Program-made: the position numbers and the translations under genes
NCBI GenBank assembly: GCA_963970005.1
Contig: CAXAMN010003725.1
Span: 285,292-349,291, forward strand
From: Durusdinium trenchii
Taxonomy: Eukaryota; Sar; Dinophyceae; Suessiales; Symbiodiniaceae
DNA: 64,000 nucleotides
Direction: 5' to 3'
Part shown: positions 11,475 to 22,931 of the stretch, one piece after another
Layout of the letters: each line of letters begins with the position of its first letter
Position numbering within the stretch: position 1 is the first letter of the stretch
Notes under the pieces: model-generated
Database searches by the model: none
What the model was told of the DNA's origin: nothing
Seen by the model: only the letters and a program-made list of their open reading frames with translations

Positions 11475-12887
11475 TTGACAAATTCGGGCATGGAATGGTC
11501 CCCTCCGAACACAAAAGATGGAGGCAAGAAAAGGCATTTGAACTCAGACATATGTAGATATACATATATATGCGAATTCACACATGTGATGCAGGTGGCA
11601 GACCACAAACATGTGGAACAAATTGAGGAAGCAATCAAGAAATCAAGAAATGAAAGAAGCCGAAGCCGAAGGAGCCTTCTGACACCACCATGGTTGTCAA
11701 AAGGATTTCACTGTCCGAAGGTCACAAAGCAACCCCAAAGCCAATCCTTATTGATACAACTTTTCTTCATATATTTTTCGATTCCGTCCAACTCCTTTCA
11801 GGAAGACCTTGAGGAGGTCTACAAGCTGCGAGAAGCGAATGGCGACTGGGCATGCATTCTTTCACATTTGGGGATTCCCTGCCTCCCTGCCCGGTCCTTC
11901 CCTGCCTCCCACACCTTGCTTGCCTCCCTTTGTTCGTTTGCTTGGCTGGCCTGCTCTCCATGCATCTAATGATCATTTCCATTCATGCTGGGTAGTTCTG
12001 TGAATTCCCCCTTCACCCGGTGTCCGCCACCTTCGCCAGCAGCTAGCATAATTGCGGTGGACGGGGAACACATTGCCATCCCTTGATTTCACGCTTTTAA
12101 AACACTCCATCAGCTGGATTGCATGGTTTGCAGCTGGATTGTTTGGTAACGTTAGCTGGTACGTTTGCCTGGGTTTCTTTGGCACACGCTCTCAAACAAG
12201 TTGCGCTGGATTCAGAATAAATTGCTTCAGGATCATAAAAGGCCTTCGTGGCACCACATGGCTAGTTTGTTTTCCCATAGCATGCGCTGTTAGTCAATGA
12301 ATAATGGCCGAACGATGCCAAGTGAGTTGGCTCGGAGATAGCTGAGGTGACTCAAACGCAACAAAACAAAGTAAAACTCAAGGTGAGCAGAGGTGAGGGG
12401 ACTTTCTCACTTAGTTTTGCAGCAGCTGGCAGTTGTTGCATGACACGTGTTGAAGGATTCGAAGCGACAGGATCTTGCGGCCACTTCCACAGCAAACTGT
12501 CGCCGCATCAGCGCCGAGGTGACCTGCAAGAGCCGGCTGCCTTGCAACGTTTGCGGCTTGGATTTGTACTGATCTGTGGTGGTCATAAGTTGGCTGGCAT
12601 GAACAGCCGTTGGGGTTTAAGCTATCCCCTTGGCAGCAAAAAGACTTGCTCACATTGGCTTGCTCAGGTTTGGCCAGGGCTATGCCTCGTATGTTCTGGC
12701 TTCTGTTGAGGAGGCAAGCTTTGCACTGCATCATTCTGCATCTCACTGCACTTCACCCTGCTTCATTGTGGCTCTTTCAGGACATCGTTGCTTGTGCGCA
12801 GCTAGGTCGCTTAGCTGTTGGTGGCTACTTCGTGCTGCGGTGTGACTTCGCCACTTTGCGCAATGCTGCACTCGGAATTGAGATAAG
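11475..12887 (+). CDS. Scattered exons, possibly one gene with the GNAT exon downstream
   Basis: Exon-like segments: about 11475-11545 (MEWSPPNTKDGGKKRHLNS), from 11595 (DHKHVEQIEEAIKKSRNERS then an arginine/serine-rich run), 11802-11849 (EDLEEVYKLREANGDW, CAG acceptor and GC donor) and 12781-12887 (CAQLGRLAVGGYFVLRCDF, CAG acceptor and AG|GTGCAC donor). The acidic helix in the third exon resembles the helical segment of some J-domain proteins, but this is weak. Phases do not all agree, so joining them is an inference. Confidence 0.3.
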
Positions 12888-13269
12888 GTGCACTCAGGCT
12901 TTTGAGGCAGTTTGAGGCCGTGGGGTTGCGGCCAACACTGAGTTGACAATGCAAATCAACCACACGCTCAGCTGAGGTGATCAACACGGTCCTGGCATCT
13001 TGGCGAAAGCATGCGAAAGGTCAAGTGACACAGACGCAATAAACCATAATCACTTCCTCGACTCACCCCGTTTAAACTTTTGGAAGTTCTGTCATTTACA
13101 CAGAGATAAAGAAATACAGACAGATAGATAGATTCACATATAGACATACACATGTCACACACACACATGTGTATATATATATATACAATTAAACACATCT
13201 GGTCTAATTTAACAATGTGACAATGCTCACCCCACCAAAGACCAAAACTGACCAAAACATTGGCCAAAG

Positions 13270-13371
13270 GATGGGAGGTACATCTCACAGAGACCGAGGT
13301 CAAACCTGAGTTCCGCCGGCAAGGTTTGGGTCGTGCTCTTGTCGAGGAGTTGCTCCATCGGCTCCCAGGAG
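13270..13371 (+). CDS. Exon of a GNAT-family N-acetyltransferase
   Basis: The exon reads EVKPEFRRQGLGRALVEELL, the classic motif A of GCN5-related N-acetyltransferases: a beta strand, then R/Q-x-x-G-x-G/A, which binds the pyrophosphate of acetyl-CoA, then an amphipathic helix. Here the signature is RRQGLGRA. The likely acceptor is at 13268-13269 or 13289-13290 and the donor is GTCGCG at 13372. GNAT domains are about 150 residues, so most of the domain must lie in other exons. The substrate cannot be inferred. The exon at 12781-12887 may belong to the same gene, but its phase does not match directly. Confidence 0.55.
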
Positions 13372-14022
13372 GTCGCGTGGGGTCCGAAGCGCGGTGCGAA
13401 GTGCGGTACATCAGGTGCCGTAGATGACCTCGACTCTATTACCTGCCATCCAGTGCGAGAAGCAAAGAAAACACACCCAAAACATCCTATAGTATCATCC
13501 AAACACTAGACTTACTCGAAACCCATAATTGTTTCAGTCAGCTGTGGGAGGTCGAGTCGGAGTGAGACCGCGGTTGGATTCATTAAATCTTAGGGTAAGA
13601 GTATTTACAATTTTAGATAGTGCAACCAGGTTGGGATTGCGGGGGTATCTCAAACTCTGCAAGCACCTCAAGTTCTGTGATCAGGGCATTTATGCAGACA
13701 ACATGGCACTTGTAGAAGCGACTTGGTTTTCGGATTAAAGCAAGTTACTCTAGATAGGAAAGGCTTCGTATTGATTTGTCTTTTGGTTGTTGTCGTCATT
13801 TTTTGCATATTTGCTTGTTTGCTTTCTTGCTGGGTCGGAATCCACGAGTCGACCACAAACAGCAGAGCGTACCGAGTCCAGGCAAAGATCCCTTCAGCGC
13901 GTGGGTAACCTGTCCAAAAGACTGCCAGTCAGTGCGTGTTCTGTCAAGACCTTAAAAAGATGACCTTAAGGAACCGAATAGCAATGGCCTCCAACCTGAG
14001 AGATTTTTTTTTTCAGGAAGAC

Positions 14023-14240
14023 TTCGTCATCCATGTGGGTCGCCACCCATGAGTTCTCAACACCTTTCTCACCAAGTCATGGTGGTCACTCTTCGGATGT
14101 TTGCATCAAAAAAAGCCCGGCGCTTGCTGAGGCAGTGGTAGACTCCGAAAACCAAGCAGCTGCTGATTTCCTCACGGCACTGGGTGCCGAACGCCGAGGC
14201 TGCACTGAGAGTGAGACCGGCGTTTTGGAGTGGATGAGAG
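14023..14240 (+). CDS. Candidate exon, unknown
   Basis: After a long T-run and CAG acceptor at about 14019, one frame stays open with soluble composition (VVDSENQAAADFLTALGAER, ETGVLEWMR). No donor was fixed and no family recognised. Confidence 0.3.
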
Positions 14241-14863
14241 TTGCATGTTCTGCACATGTGCCGCTGCTCATATGGATCTCGGTTTTCTTGACAAGACACT
14301 TGCTAGATCCTGCTCATCAGTCATTTTGTTTATCAGCTTTACAGCTGGCTGTACATCCTTTAGACGAGGGATGCCACGGGAGTAGGTCATTTTGGGTCCC
14401 TTTTGACCTAGGCAGCCTGGGTGAGGTGGCAAAGCTCCATGGCTGCAGAAATGCCGTGTCACAGGCTCATGACGCGAAGAGGCTCCTTCAGGCAGTCATT
14501 TCTCGATGACCCGCAACTGACCGAACGGGAGTCGGGACGAGCTTCTGATTTTGCCACCACGTTTTTCGGTGCAGCGAATGTCTGGATCTCATGGTTTTGT
14601 CCATCCGGAACCTGTTGTCCTCCAGGTTCAGAAAGGAGAAAGGGCAGTCGAATACTAAGAATGCGACATTGTAATTAAAATTATATACATGTAATTACCA
14701 TCCACTAGCTTTGCTTTGCCAAACCGCCAATGAGAAGTCTTTCTGAACAGCTGCGTTTCCGCCACGTCCTTCTCTCACATCGTCTCACGAGAGCCAAAGC
14801 CTATATGGCTGGAAGTGTGGCCGGACCGCTTGCAGTTTGGAACTTTGGAACCAGCTCCGCACA

Positions 14864-17216
14864 ATGAGGACCGCCCCTCTTGTGGCATTCGCGCTGGTCC
14901 TCTCTGCCGGGGTCTTCTTTCGTGCATCTTGTCAAAGGGTATGGACGCAGGATACGATAAGGATACGCGGCACCCTTTGTGTTTGGTTCAATCGAAGGTA
15001 TGTTGGTTTAGAGCACTGACCAGCTGAAGCTGCCAGCTGAGGACGTCAAGGTGTTCAGGCTGAGCGGGAAAGGTTATCAATCGGAGTATTCTTGGCAAGG
15101 TCGGCTTGAGAAAAAACGTCCGGCTCGCGGCTCGAGTGGAAACCTGCATGAGATCATAAGCTCACATTGAAAGACACACCAACCAAAGAGAAAGAGAGAG
15201 AGAGAGCAAGCAAGCAAAGGCAAAGGAAAAGGATGCAAAGGCAAGAAAGCAAATATCAGCACAGGCCATTGCTTGGGCGGAGGATTGCTTTGTAAGTAGG
15301 GCACATGGTCACAAAGGTTGCTCGGCTATTCTACCAGCTGAAATGCGGAATTTGGTGCAAGATGGTACGTACAAGTACTACGAAAGCCAGCCGAAGGCGA
15401 AGGTTTAAGTTGCACTTGCATTTGTTGCATCATCAACTCTCTGCCCTCACCAGAAACCATACACACCGCCACTCTTTAGTTAGACCGCATACCGACCTAG
15501 CAGTGGCTGGCTTTCGTCCCTTCGCTTCTCAGGTATTTTTATAAATTGAGTGAGTCAACTGTTGGTTCTGTATAGCCCACGTATACGGTTTATTAATGTT
15601 TATTCCACTTTATGACTATGACTATGACTATGACTCTATGACCACGATTTACAGACACTAACCAAATCCTGCCTGTTGTTTTTGTTGCATCGATAGGCCC
15701 ACATCTACCCCTCTTGCAGCCAAACTTGTTTTCAAATTAAAGCAAACTGGCCACCGCAACAGAGCTCCAAGCCGGACATGATTCGAGTGAACAAGTGGCT
15801 GAGACACTCCATGAATGACATTCCCATCTCGGCTGTGCAAAGTCATGGCTGAACCCCAAGCTAGTAGATAGTAGATAAAGAAAGGGGATTTCCTCAAATC
15901 TCGCTCTTGGTCTTGATGAAACATTCCAATATAAACTTAGCAATCCCAAAGCTGGAGAACCACAGCTACAGCCATTCTCCACCTCATGCACCATGGCCCC
16001 CCAGCTGCAGGAGGGCGAGGAGACGGTCGTCGCCCGCTGGGAGCATTCCTGGGCTCATTTGCCGGGCTGCCTCAGACGGTTTACAGCGCAGATTTTTTGC
16101 GTTTGTATGCTTTGTGAAGGGATTTGTGTTCCAACTGAATCTGAGAACTGATGGGATGCATGGAGATGAGACTCAATCGGAAAGCCTGATTTGTCCTCAA
16201 GATATTCAAGATGATGCACCAATTTGGCTGATTGAACGCACCACAAGTGCCGCCACAAAGATGAACAGAGAGCAATGGCCTGGGTCAACGTATGTCAACG
16301 TCAAATATGATGTTGCTGACTCAAACTTCTTTAATTCTTCGGAGCTGAAGTTGAACCATGTTGAACCTCTCCTGCATGCCCTGCTTTTCGAGGTTGGACC
16401 TGCTAAGGTACTGCAGAGCTGAACAGGCGTGGATGGAGCTCACAATTATCACTCATCACTCATCACGGCCAATGTTGAAAGGTTTCTGATTTCTGGCATC
16501 ATTTTGTGAACATGCTGTATGGTTTGTATGTTGATACTAATTTAGGCTTGGACAAATCGCATCTAATTATCAATCATGCCGGTCACGCGATCCTATGGAG
16601 ATGTTGCAATCCACACACACACAAATCTGCCGATCAATTCATATCCCATGAGATCTTTTGCCCATTCGCGTTACCCTGTGACATCCCTGCGACCTGGTTG
16701 CATTTGGATGCCACGATATAGTTACATATATACATATATAAATATATAGACATAGTTAGTTAGTCAGTGGCTCTCATAATGTTTCATGAATCTTTCCAAG
16801 CGTTTTCCATGTGTGGCAAGAGCCCATGTTAAATGCTTTTACATTTTGTGGGTTACATGGTTTCATGGTCGTGTCTTCGACGAGGAGCTCACCGATGAAG
16901 TGGTCTTACGTGCAGGCCTGATGCCGGTGGTCTCGGTCTTAGACTGTTGTGCTGGTCGACCGTCCGGTTGTCATCGATCTGTTGGAGTGTTTTGGAGGCC
17001 GGAGGCCCTACCTTTGCCAAATCAACTGGCCGAGCGCTTCAACGAAAGAAGCATGATTCAGTTTTGCAAGCGTGACGGCGCGACGGTTCCTAGGCAATGC
17101 TGTCAGCAAAATTCGAGATTTGCCTCTTGGAGAAAGATCTGGACGAAGACTTGAGGAAAAGGGCTCTTCAAAGTGCAAGCTCACCAACAAACTTCTTCAG
17201 CGGCATGACATTTTAA
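14864..17216 (+). CDS. Secreted or organelle-targeted protein, multi-exon
   Basis: The first ATG (14864) opens a textbook signal peptide: MRTAP, then a hydrophobic core (LVAFALVLSAGVFF), then RASC. Exon 1 ends near 14937. Exon 2 (about 15023-15099, LKLPAEDVKVFRLSGKGYQ) ends in phase 1 and joins exactly to exon 3 (15317-15402, ILPAEMRNLVQDGTYKYY) by GT-AG. Further exon-like parts lie at about 15998-16050, 16346-16394, 16872-16914 (FDEELTDEVVLRA), 16950-17055 (VVIDLLECFGGRRPYLCQ) and 17107-17216 (FEICLLEKDLDEDLRK), the last ending in TAA. The function is unknown. Exons 2-3 are solid; membership of the later ones is inferred from strand and order. Confidence 0.5.
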
Positions 17217-17995
17217 ATCCGACTGTATGTTCTTCTCCAAGTCGTGCATGACATTTAGATGTGAACTGGTGTTCATTTTCCATGATTGGGTGTGCGTGAC
17301 TTGGGTCAATCTTTCGTGTGATCAAATCCTTCATGGGTGATCAATTTAGTATATTGATATATATATATATATATAGGTGGTGCGGTCGTGGCAGGGTGTG
17401 AAGGGGTTAACTTTGGAAGGAACGTTGACAATCGCTGTGGTTGCTCCATGTTGAGACGTTCACAGTCACATGGTGGGTAACTCTGCGATACGTGAGCTAT
17501 GGTGACATAAAACTGAATCATTTCAGCCCAGCATCCAGAAGAGCCATCACTATTATGGAGACAAAGGAGGTCCAAGGAGACAAACAGCATCACACAGCCA
17601 AACATCATTTTGGCCCAGGATCATTTCTATGCGAAATTGAGATCCCCCCAGCAAAGCTGTTCGGCTGTTTGGTAAAAATGGTGCCCCGCTCTCGCGTGTT
17701 TGTGTCGGAGCACTGTCTCAGCTTTCGGACTCTAAGGCAATACCATGCTTGCCTCCACTGCACGCCAGGCTCTTGACCATTTGTGGCACCACCCGGTGCG
17801 CCGGCGCGCACACTCGTGGCACGGAAGGTGAGTACTCCACACTCGGGCGCCTTGATGCTGCTAAGGGGTTCTACATTGCAAACTTTGGACACAGACGGTT
17901 CAATCCAATCTGAAGCAGACATTTCTTCAGAAGTGCTTGGTACACAACAGTGAGATGTTCATTAACCGTTAACCTTGGCAGGCAGCTTCCCACCT
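17217..17995. other. Spacer with (TA)n
   Basis: A TA microsatellite at about 17357-17376. An open minus-strand frame at 17605-17922 begins with ATG and could be the first exon of a divergent gene, but it lacks a convincing donor. Confidence 0.4.
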
Positions 17996-20676
17996 ATGTC
18001 GAACCGACCGGGCCGAGGCCCTGTCACTCCACAGAAGAACTTCCCGGAGATTTTCGTGCAGATCCGTCGGGGTGCAGAGTCAGGTGAATTGGTATGCTAC
18101 CTTGCTTCCCGTTGTTCAAGGAATTTGTTGCCGGTGTGCCACTGCAAACGAACTAGAACCAGAATCACCAGCCTGTAGTGATATTTTGATGAGTGAATGA
18201 CATTTCCTGGCTCAAGCTGTGAGAACTCTTAGACATGGCTTCCACAGAGCTTATGCCATGACAGCAAGGCCTGCCTCAGTCTCGGACCGGACATGTCTGC
18301 CTGTCCTCTCGGGTACGGAGGGGACGCCAAGGATGCCCTCAGCTCCAAGGGCTCGGAATCTCCACCTGCTGAGTTGAGTGGGAAACGAGAGGTGTCCACG
18401 ATCCCTTCGGCGGACGGATCCAATTTTCTGTACCCCTCGGAGAAGCAGTTCTTCACCTCAGCCACTGCGAAGGGTCATGAACTGGACCCGCAGGACATGA
18501 GCATGGTCATTGCGATCCACAACGCGGTCAACGAGCGCACCTGGCAAGATATTCTCAAGTACGAGACTGGGCAGTGAGTTTCAGGGTATGACATGGCCGG
18601 GCTGGGTGTGAGTTTAGGGTGATCTTCCCAGAGAGTTGTTCTAAATGAACCATCAGTGAAGATTGGCGAACTACTATTTTCATGATTTTCATGAGTTTGA
18701 AATTGCTTTGACAGCTGCTCACCGGCTCATGCAGCTCGAAAATGTGTTCCCAGAACACCAACCTTTGACAGGCTAATCAGCCCTGAGCTTTGTGAACTCA
18801 AGGCGCTGCAACCAGTACTGCGACCTTAGGAGTTTGAACCCCAAAGCTAAGTAGTCTCCTAGCAACACGTGAAAACATGTGAAAACCTGTCGGCGCCCCA
18901 GAACCCGGCGGTTGGAAAACACAGATCATGGCCCAGAAAGCTTGGTTGGGTGCTCCCTACCATGTTACCATGTCCCAAAGACGTGTCACACTCAGACCCA
19001 CTGAGAGGACGAAAACGGCCCAGCGGAACCGAAACATCGAGATGGAGACCCCCCCCAACGGCCCGAGGAGAAGTTGCACGACTGCGCAGATCCCAAGTTG
19101 ATCCGCTTCCTTGGACGACCGGGGGAGTTGACACCCAAGGCACGTCTCCAGGAGGCGTTCTAGAACATGTTTCTTTTTTTTGCGGTTGGATTGTTCTTTT
19201 TGGATCCACTCGCTTAGCATCAGTAGTTTACTGGGTACTTGAATTCCAATGTCGCAACTCGCGTCTCTCTAATTTTTCAGCCAAGAAAAGCTGCATTTTC
19301 AATTTGGAGGCCATATCAAGCGGGATCTAGATCAAAAGAAAAAATAACATGATCAAAGACGATAATAATCACAGGATCAAAAAAACAAATCTAAAAATAA
19401 TCAACAACATAGTAATCCAGAGTAGGCCCCCTGGTCCATTGGTCCCCTGGTCCTTGGTGCATTCCTCAGTCCTTTGATCCCCTGGTCCCTTTTGTGGTTG
19501 TTGTTGTGAGGGTCCTGGTCAGGTGGCCTCGTGGTCCATTGGTCAAAACCACAAGGTTTGCGAAAACAAAACGCTGCCCGATTGCCTTGGTCCTTGCATC
19601 ACTTTCTCAGTGCCCTTCATTGATGAGGCAATGGGGTGGGTAGTTTTCGAGGGTGATGTATTTTGTGAATTGTGGCGCCTTTTGAGTCTGATTGGCTTTT
19701 GATGGTTGGCTTGCTCGGAGGCGCGCCCTCAGCGCCACGAAAACTGCACTGCTTTTGCCAAAGTGCTGCGCCTACCACGACAGATTTTCTAGACTAAAGG
19801 CCACCAGGCACATATTCACACAAAGTATTGCACATGCTCGCCTAAGTCTTTTTGATTTTGGTGTGGTGGAGGAGCCCTTCATTGATGGGGCAATAGGGAG
19901 TGTAGTTTTCGATGGTGATGTATTATATACTTTAATTTTGTGGCACCTTTTGAGTCTGGTTGGCTTGTGCAGCTTACAACCCCCTCCAGCACCATGAAAT
20001 CTGCATTACTTTTTGCGAGGTCACCCATCACATAGCCGCCATTCCACGCCAAATATTGCATGCTATCCCCATGTGTTGCGAACATCCGTTCATGGTCCTT
20101 TGGTCGCCCGCCCTGCTGTTGTCCTTCCCCTCGTCTCTTTTTCCTTTCGTTGTTCACTGGGAATATTTTGTTTGGATTTGTTTTTTTTCTTTTCTTTCTA
20201 TTTATGTTTCTTTTATGTTTTTTGACCGCCGCTCACCCATACCAAGCCCTTGGCCTGAGGTTTGGGCAGCCTTTTCGGGCGAACCTTGCCGTTTGATCGC
20301 CACGACTGGCATGTGGACCGTTGTGGCACGCATGTACGACGCTTTTTCTCAGAAGCGGCTGCGTGGTTCCAGGTGTGTGGCGGGACAGGGACGAACCGTT
20401 GCGACCACGTGTCGAACAACAGTCTAACAGAAAGAAATTCAGGGGATCTCATGAGACCTGTGGTGCCCCAAAGGGACGTTCTTCTAAAGGAAGGGCAGAG
20501 GAGGAAGAAAATGTTGATGATTTCTATGTGTTTCTCTGCGAGACTGAGGATATGTGGTGGATTTCTACGATGGACAGCAGAGCCCAACACATCCAGTGTC
20601 CATCCACATCGACGCCCGTCCTGAACTCTCATGGGCTGGGCTGAAAGATCGCCTGATGCTTTGGTGGCGAGGCTGA
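17996..20676 (+). CDS. HCCS: Cytochrome c-type heme lyase (holocytochrome c synthase)
   Basis: This enzyme attaches heme covalently to the CxxCH motif of cytochrome c in the mitochondrial intermembrane space. Core exons: 18269-18562 (CP motif at SACPL, then REVSTIP, YPSEKQFF and the AIHN...NER block with the conserved heme-binding His), 19068-19156 (LIRFLGRP, LTPKARL), 20270-20337 (LPFDRHDWHVDRCG) and 20549-20676 (YVVDFYDG, KDRLMLWWRG, TGA). From the ATG at 18293 the core gives 184 residues with all phases consistent. A possible first exon (17996-18091, ATG, GTATGC donor) joins in phase 0. Introns 1 and 3 of the core need GA donors; the middle one uses GT. Family motifs occur in the right order, so identity is firm; the exact N-terminus is not. 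Confidence 0.9.
19612..20020. repeat. Two-copy tandem duplication inside an HCCS intron
   Basis: A segment starting GCCCTTCATTGATG at 19612 recurs at 19873 (spacing 261 bp) with clear but diverged similarity through GGTGATGTATT, CCTTTTGAGTCTG and CATGAAATCTGCATTACT versus CACGAAAACTGCACTGCT. It lies in the intron 19157-20269. Confidence 0.8.
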
Positions 20677-22016
20677 GGGTCACCTAGGGAGAGCTGAACA
20701 TGGCGCATTCAAGAGAAATGCAAAAAGATCGTCACTTCTGCTGATGAAGATGGAAGCACCCGGGTTGCTGAATACTGTACTGTAACCTTTTGTTTCTTCA
20801 GGGCCCAGGGGAGGATGGTTGCGGGGAAGTCTCTGCATGTAGCAGCAGAAAAGGAATTTGTGACACAGACCTGGTGTCCATGAGCATATCTCATCATGCC
20901 TGAAAATGAGGGGACCTCAACCAGAAGAATTGAGTAGTTTTGTATCGGTTCCGCTGTTAGGGCCGCTAGGGGTTTGTCGGGATTCAGCTATATATATATA
21001 TTTAGATTAATGATTAATGTCAATTAATGTCACATGGTCCAGCATGACGCCTCCTTGGACCGGAGAGCAGAGCTAGGCCGCGGCTCGACCTTCTTTTGGG
21101 GCGAATCGGTGAAGTTGGAGTGGAGCGCCCGGCAGCCTATCGGGACCAATAAGCCACAAGCATTCATTTGATCTCATTTGCGTCATTTGGCTCAGTAGCA
21201 GCGTAGCAGGAGGGATGGAGGTTAAATGAGGTTCAGATCGAGGTCTATGCAAGCGATTCTGGGACAACAACCACTGAGTCTCGGTCTGAATGCCTTACAG
21301 AGACACCATGGGAGAGTGGCTTTTCTTTCGGAAGACCAGACTCTTCATTTGATCTTTGCACGGGTTCAGGTGCCCACCAGCCTGCGGCAGGACACAGATG
21401 GGCGTTGTCCTAGATTTTGATGGTCAACCTCCTCCACCTCGGCCATGTGATTTCTCACCAGGATGCAGATAAGCGTTTGAACTTTGCATGTGAATCTTGG
21501 AGCCGTGACGAACAGCGTGTAGCAGGAGTGTTTCCCTCACGATCACCATGCATGGTTATTGCATGGTCACCAAGTACGGCAATTCCCATTTAGCTCATTT
21601 GAGCTCCAGAATTGCAACTATGCCAGTTTTGAGAAGCATCGGAACACATAACCCCAGAAACTCTGTGGAGATCGCTGCCGGCCACGTCACGCCGCTTTGC
21701 TCCGCTCTCAGGAGACCACCTTGGAGATTCTGGCAGTGACGAAGAAGTTGAACGTGGAGAAGTGACATCCCAAGTGTGAGCGGATTGAACGATGGATTCG
21801 GATGGATTCGGTGAATTGATTGGATGTGGCGGTTTGAGGCGAATATCCCCAGAAAGTGGGAGAAACATCACAAGGTTTTGGAACGGGCCGCAAAGTTGCA
21901 GAAACGGTGTGAGCCCGTTTGCAGCTCAGGCTGGCCGAAGGTTTGGTAGCTGAAGCTCCCGAGGCGGGGTGGGCATACACTGGGGGTACAGGGTGCCATT
22001 TCACACAACCGCTAGG

Positions 22017-22110
22017 GATCACTACTAGGTGCAAGGATGCTACTAGGGGCGGCCTTACTACTAGGAGCAACAAGAACGCTACTAGGAGCTACAGAACCAC
22101 TATGGATCAC
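22017..22110 (+). repeat. CTACTAGG repeat family, copy 1
   Basis: Alternating units built on CTACTAGG(A/G)GC spaced by about 20-25 bases, including GGCCTTACTACTAGGAGCAA. The same unit occurs at 25255-25320 and 40186-40281, and in the opposite orientation at 39921-40012. Confidence 0.8.
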
Positions 22111-22885
22111 TGGGGTCACTAGGGTAGAGTCGGACCGAGTGGTGTCCTGATTGCTCAGGAATTGTCATTTGCTTGTGGTCCTTGGTCCTCGAAGGAACTC
22201 ACCAGGGTGCAACATGGGGTGGACCAATATAATGTTCTTCATTTTTGTGTTGTGGGATCGAGTTTTAAAGCAATGGGACATCCTGCTGGCACATTGGGGT
22301 TCAATGCATGCGTGCCTCATATAGCTGGCTTGACACATTGGGTGTGAAGCTTTGCTCTTGCTATTGTCAAAGTAAGTCGTTGGTATGCAGCATGCAGATC
22401 ATGAACAGAAGGCTGCACGCCGCCGCACGCATCAAATCTTTTTGTTGGTGCCAGACCCCCAGGACCCCTGCACATCGCCATGCACCCTTCCAGGGCCGGA
22501 CCATTCAGAGCAGCTTGCAGAGTGTGGAACTCTTGCATGGCCAAGCGACTGTGGAACTTTGCCAGGCTCCTGGACCATTTCCAAGGACTTCGTCCCAGGT
22601 TCTGGCGGTTCGTACGGTCTTTTCTGAGCCTTTGTGTGTCAGGGCCTTGGGCTCTTTTGGAGGATTCCCCTCCAGGGGTGCGCGGGGGGGCCACCCTTGT
22701 ACGTCAGTTGGTACCTCAATGGGTCCCACCGAGGCCCGGAGTGCGAAGGGATGATGTCTTGCTACTTGCAGGCTCCGGACGTGGGACACGAGTGAAGCGG
22801 TCGTGAAGGCAGTGAAGGGGAAGGTTTTCCCAACAACGTAGAAGCGCGAGCTTTCCTGCTTGGTTTAGGAGAGCAAGCTATCCTG

Positions 22886-22931
22886 CCCTTACTTAATTGA
22901 GTAGCCGCCTACTTAATTAAGTAAGTAAGGG
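22886..22931. repeat. AT-rich palindrome
   Basis: CCCTTACTTAATT is followed, after a short loop, by its near-perfect complement ending GTAAGTAAGGG. Confidence 0.7.
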
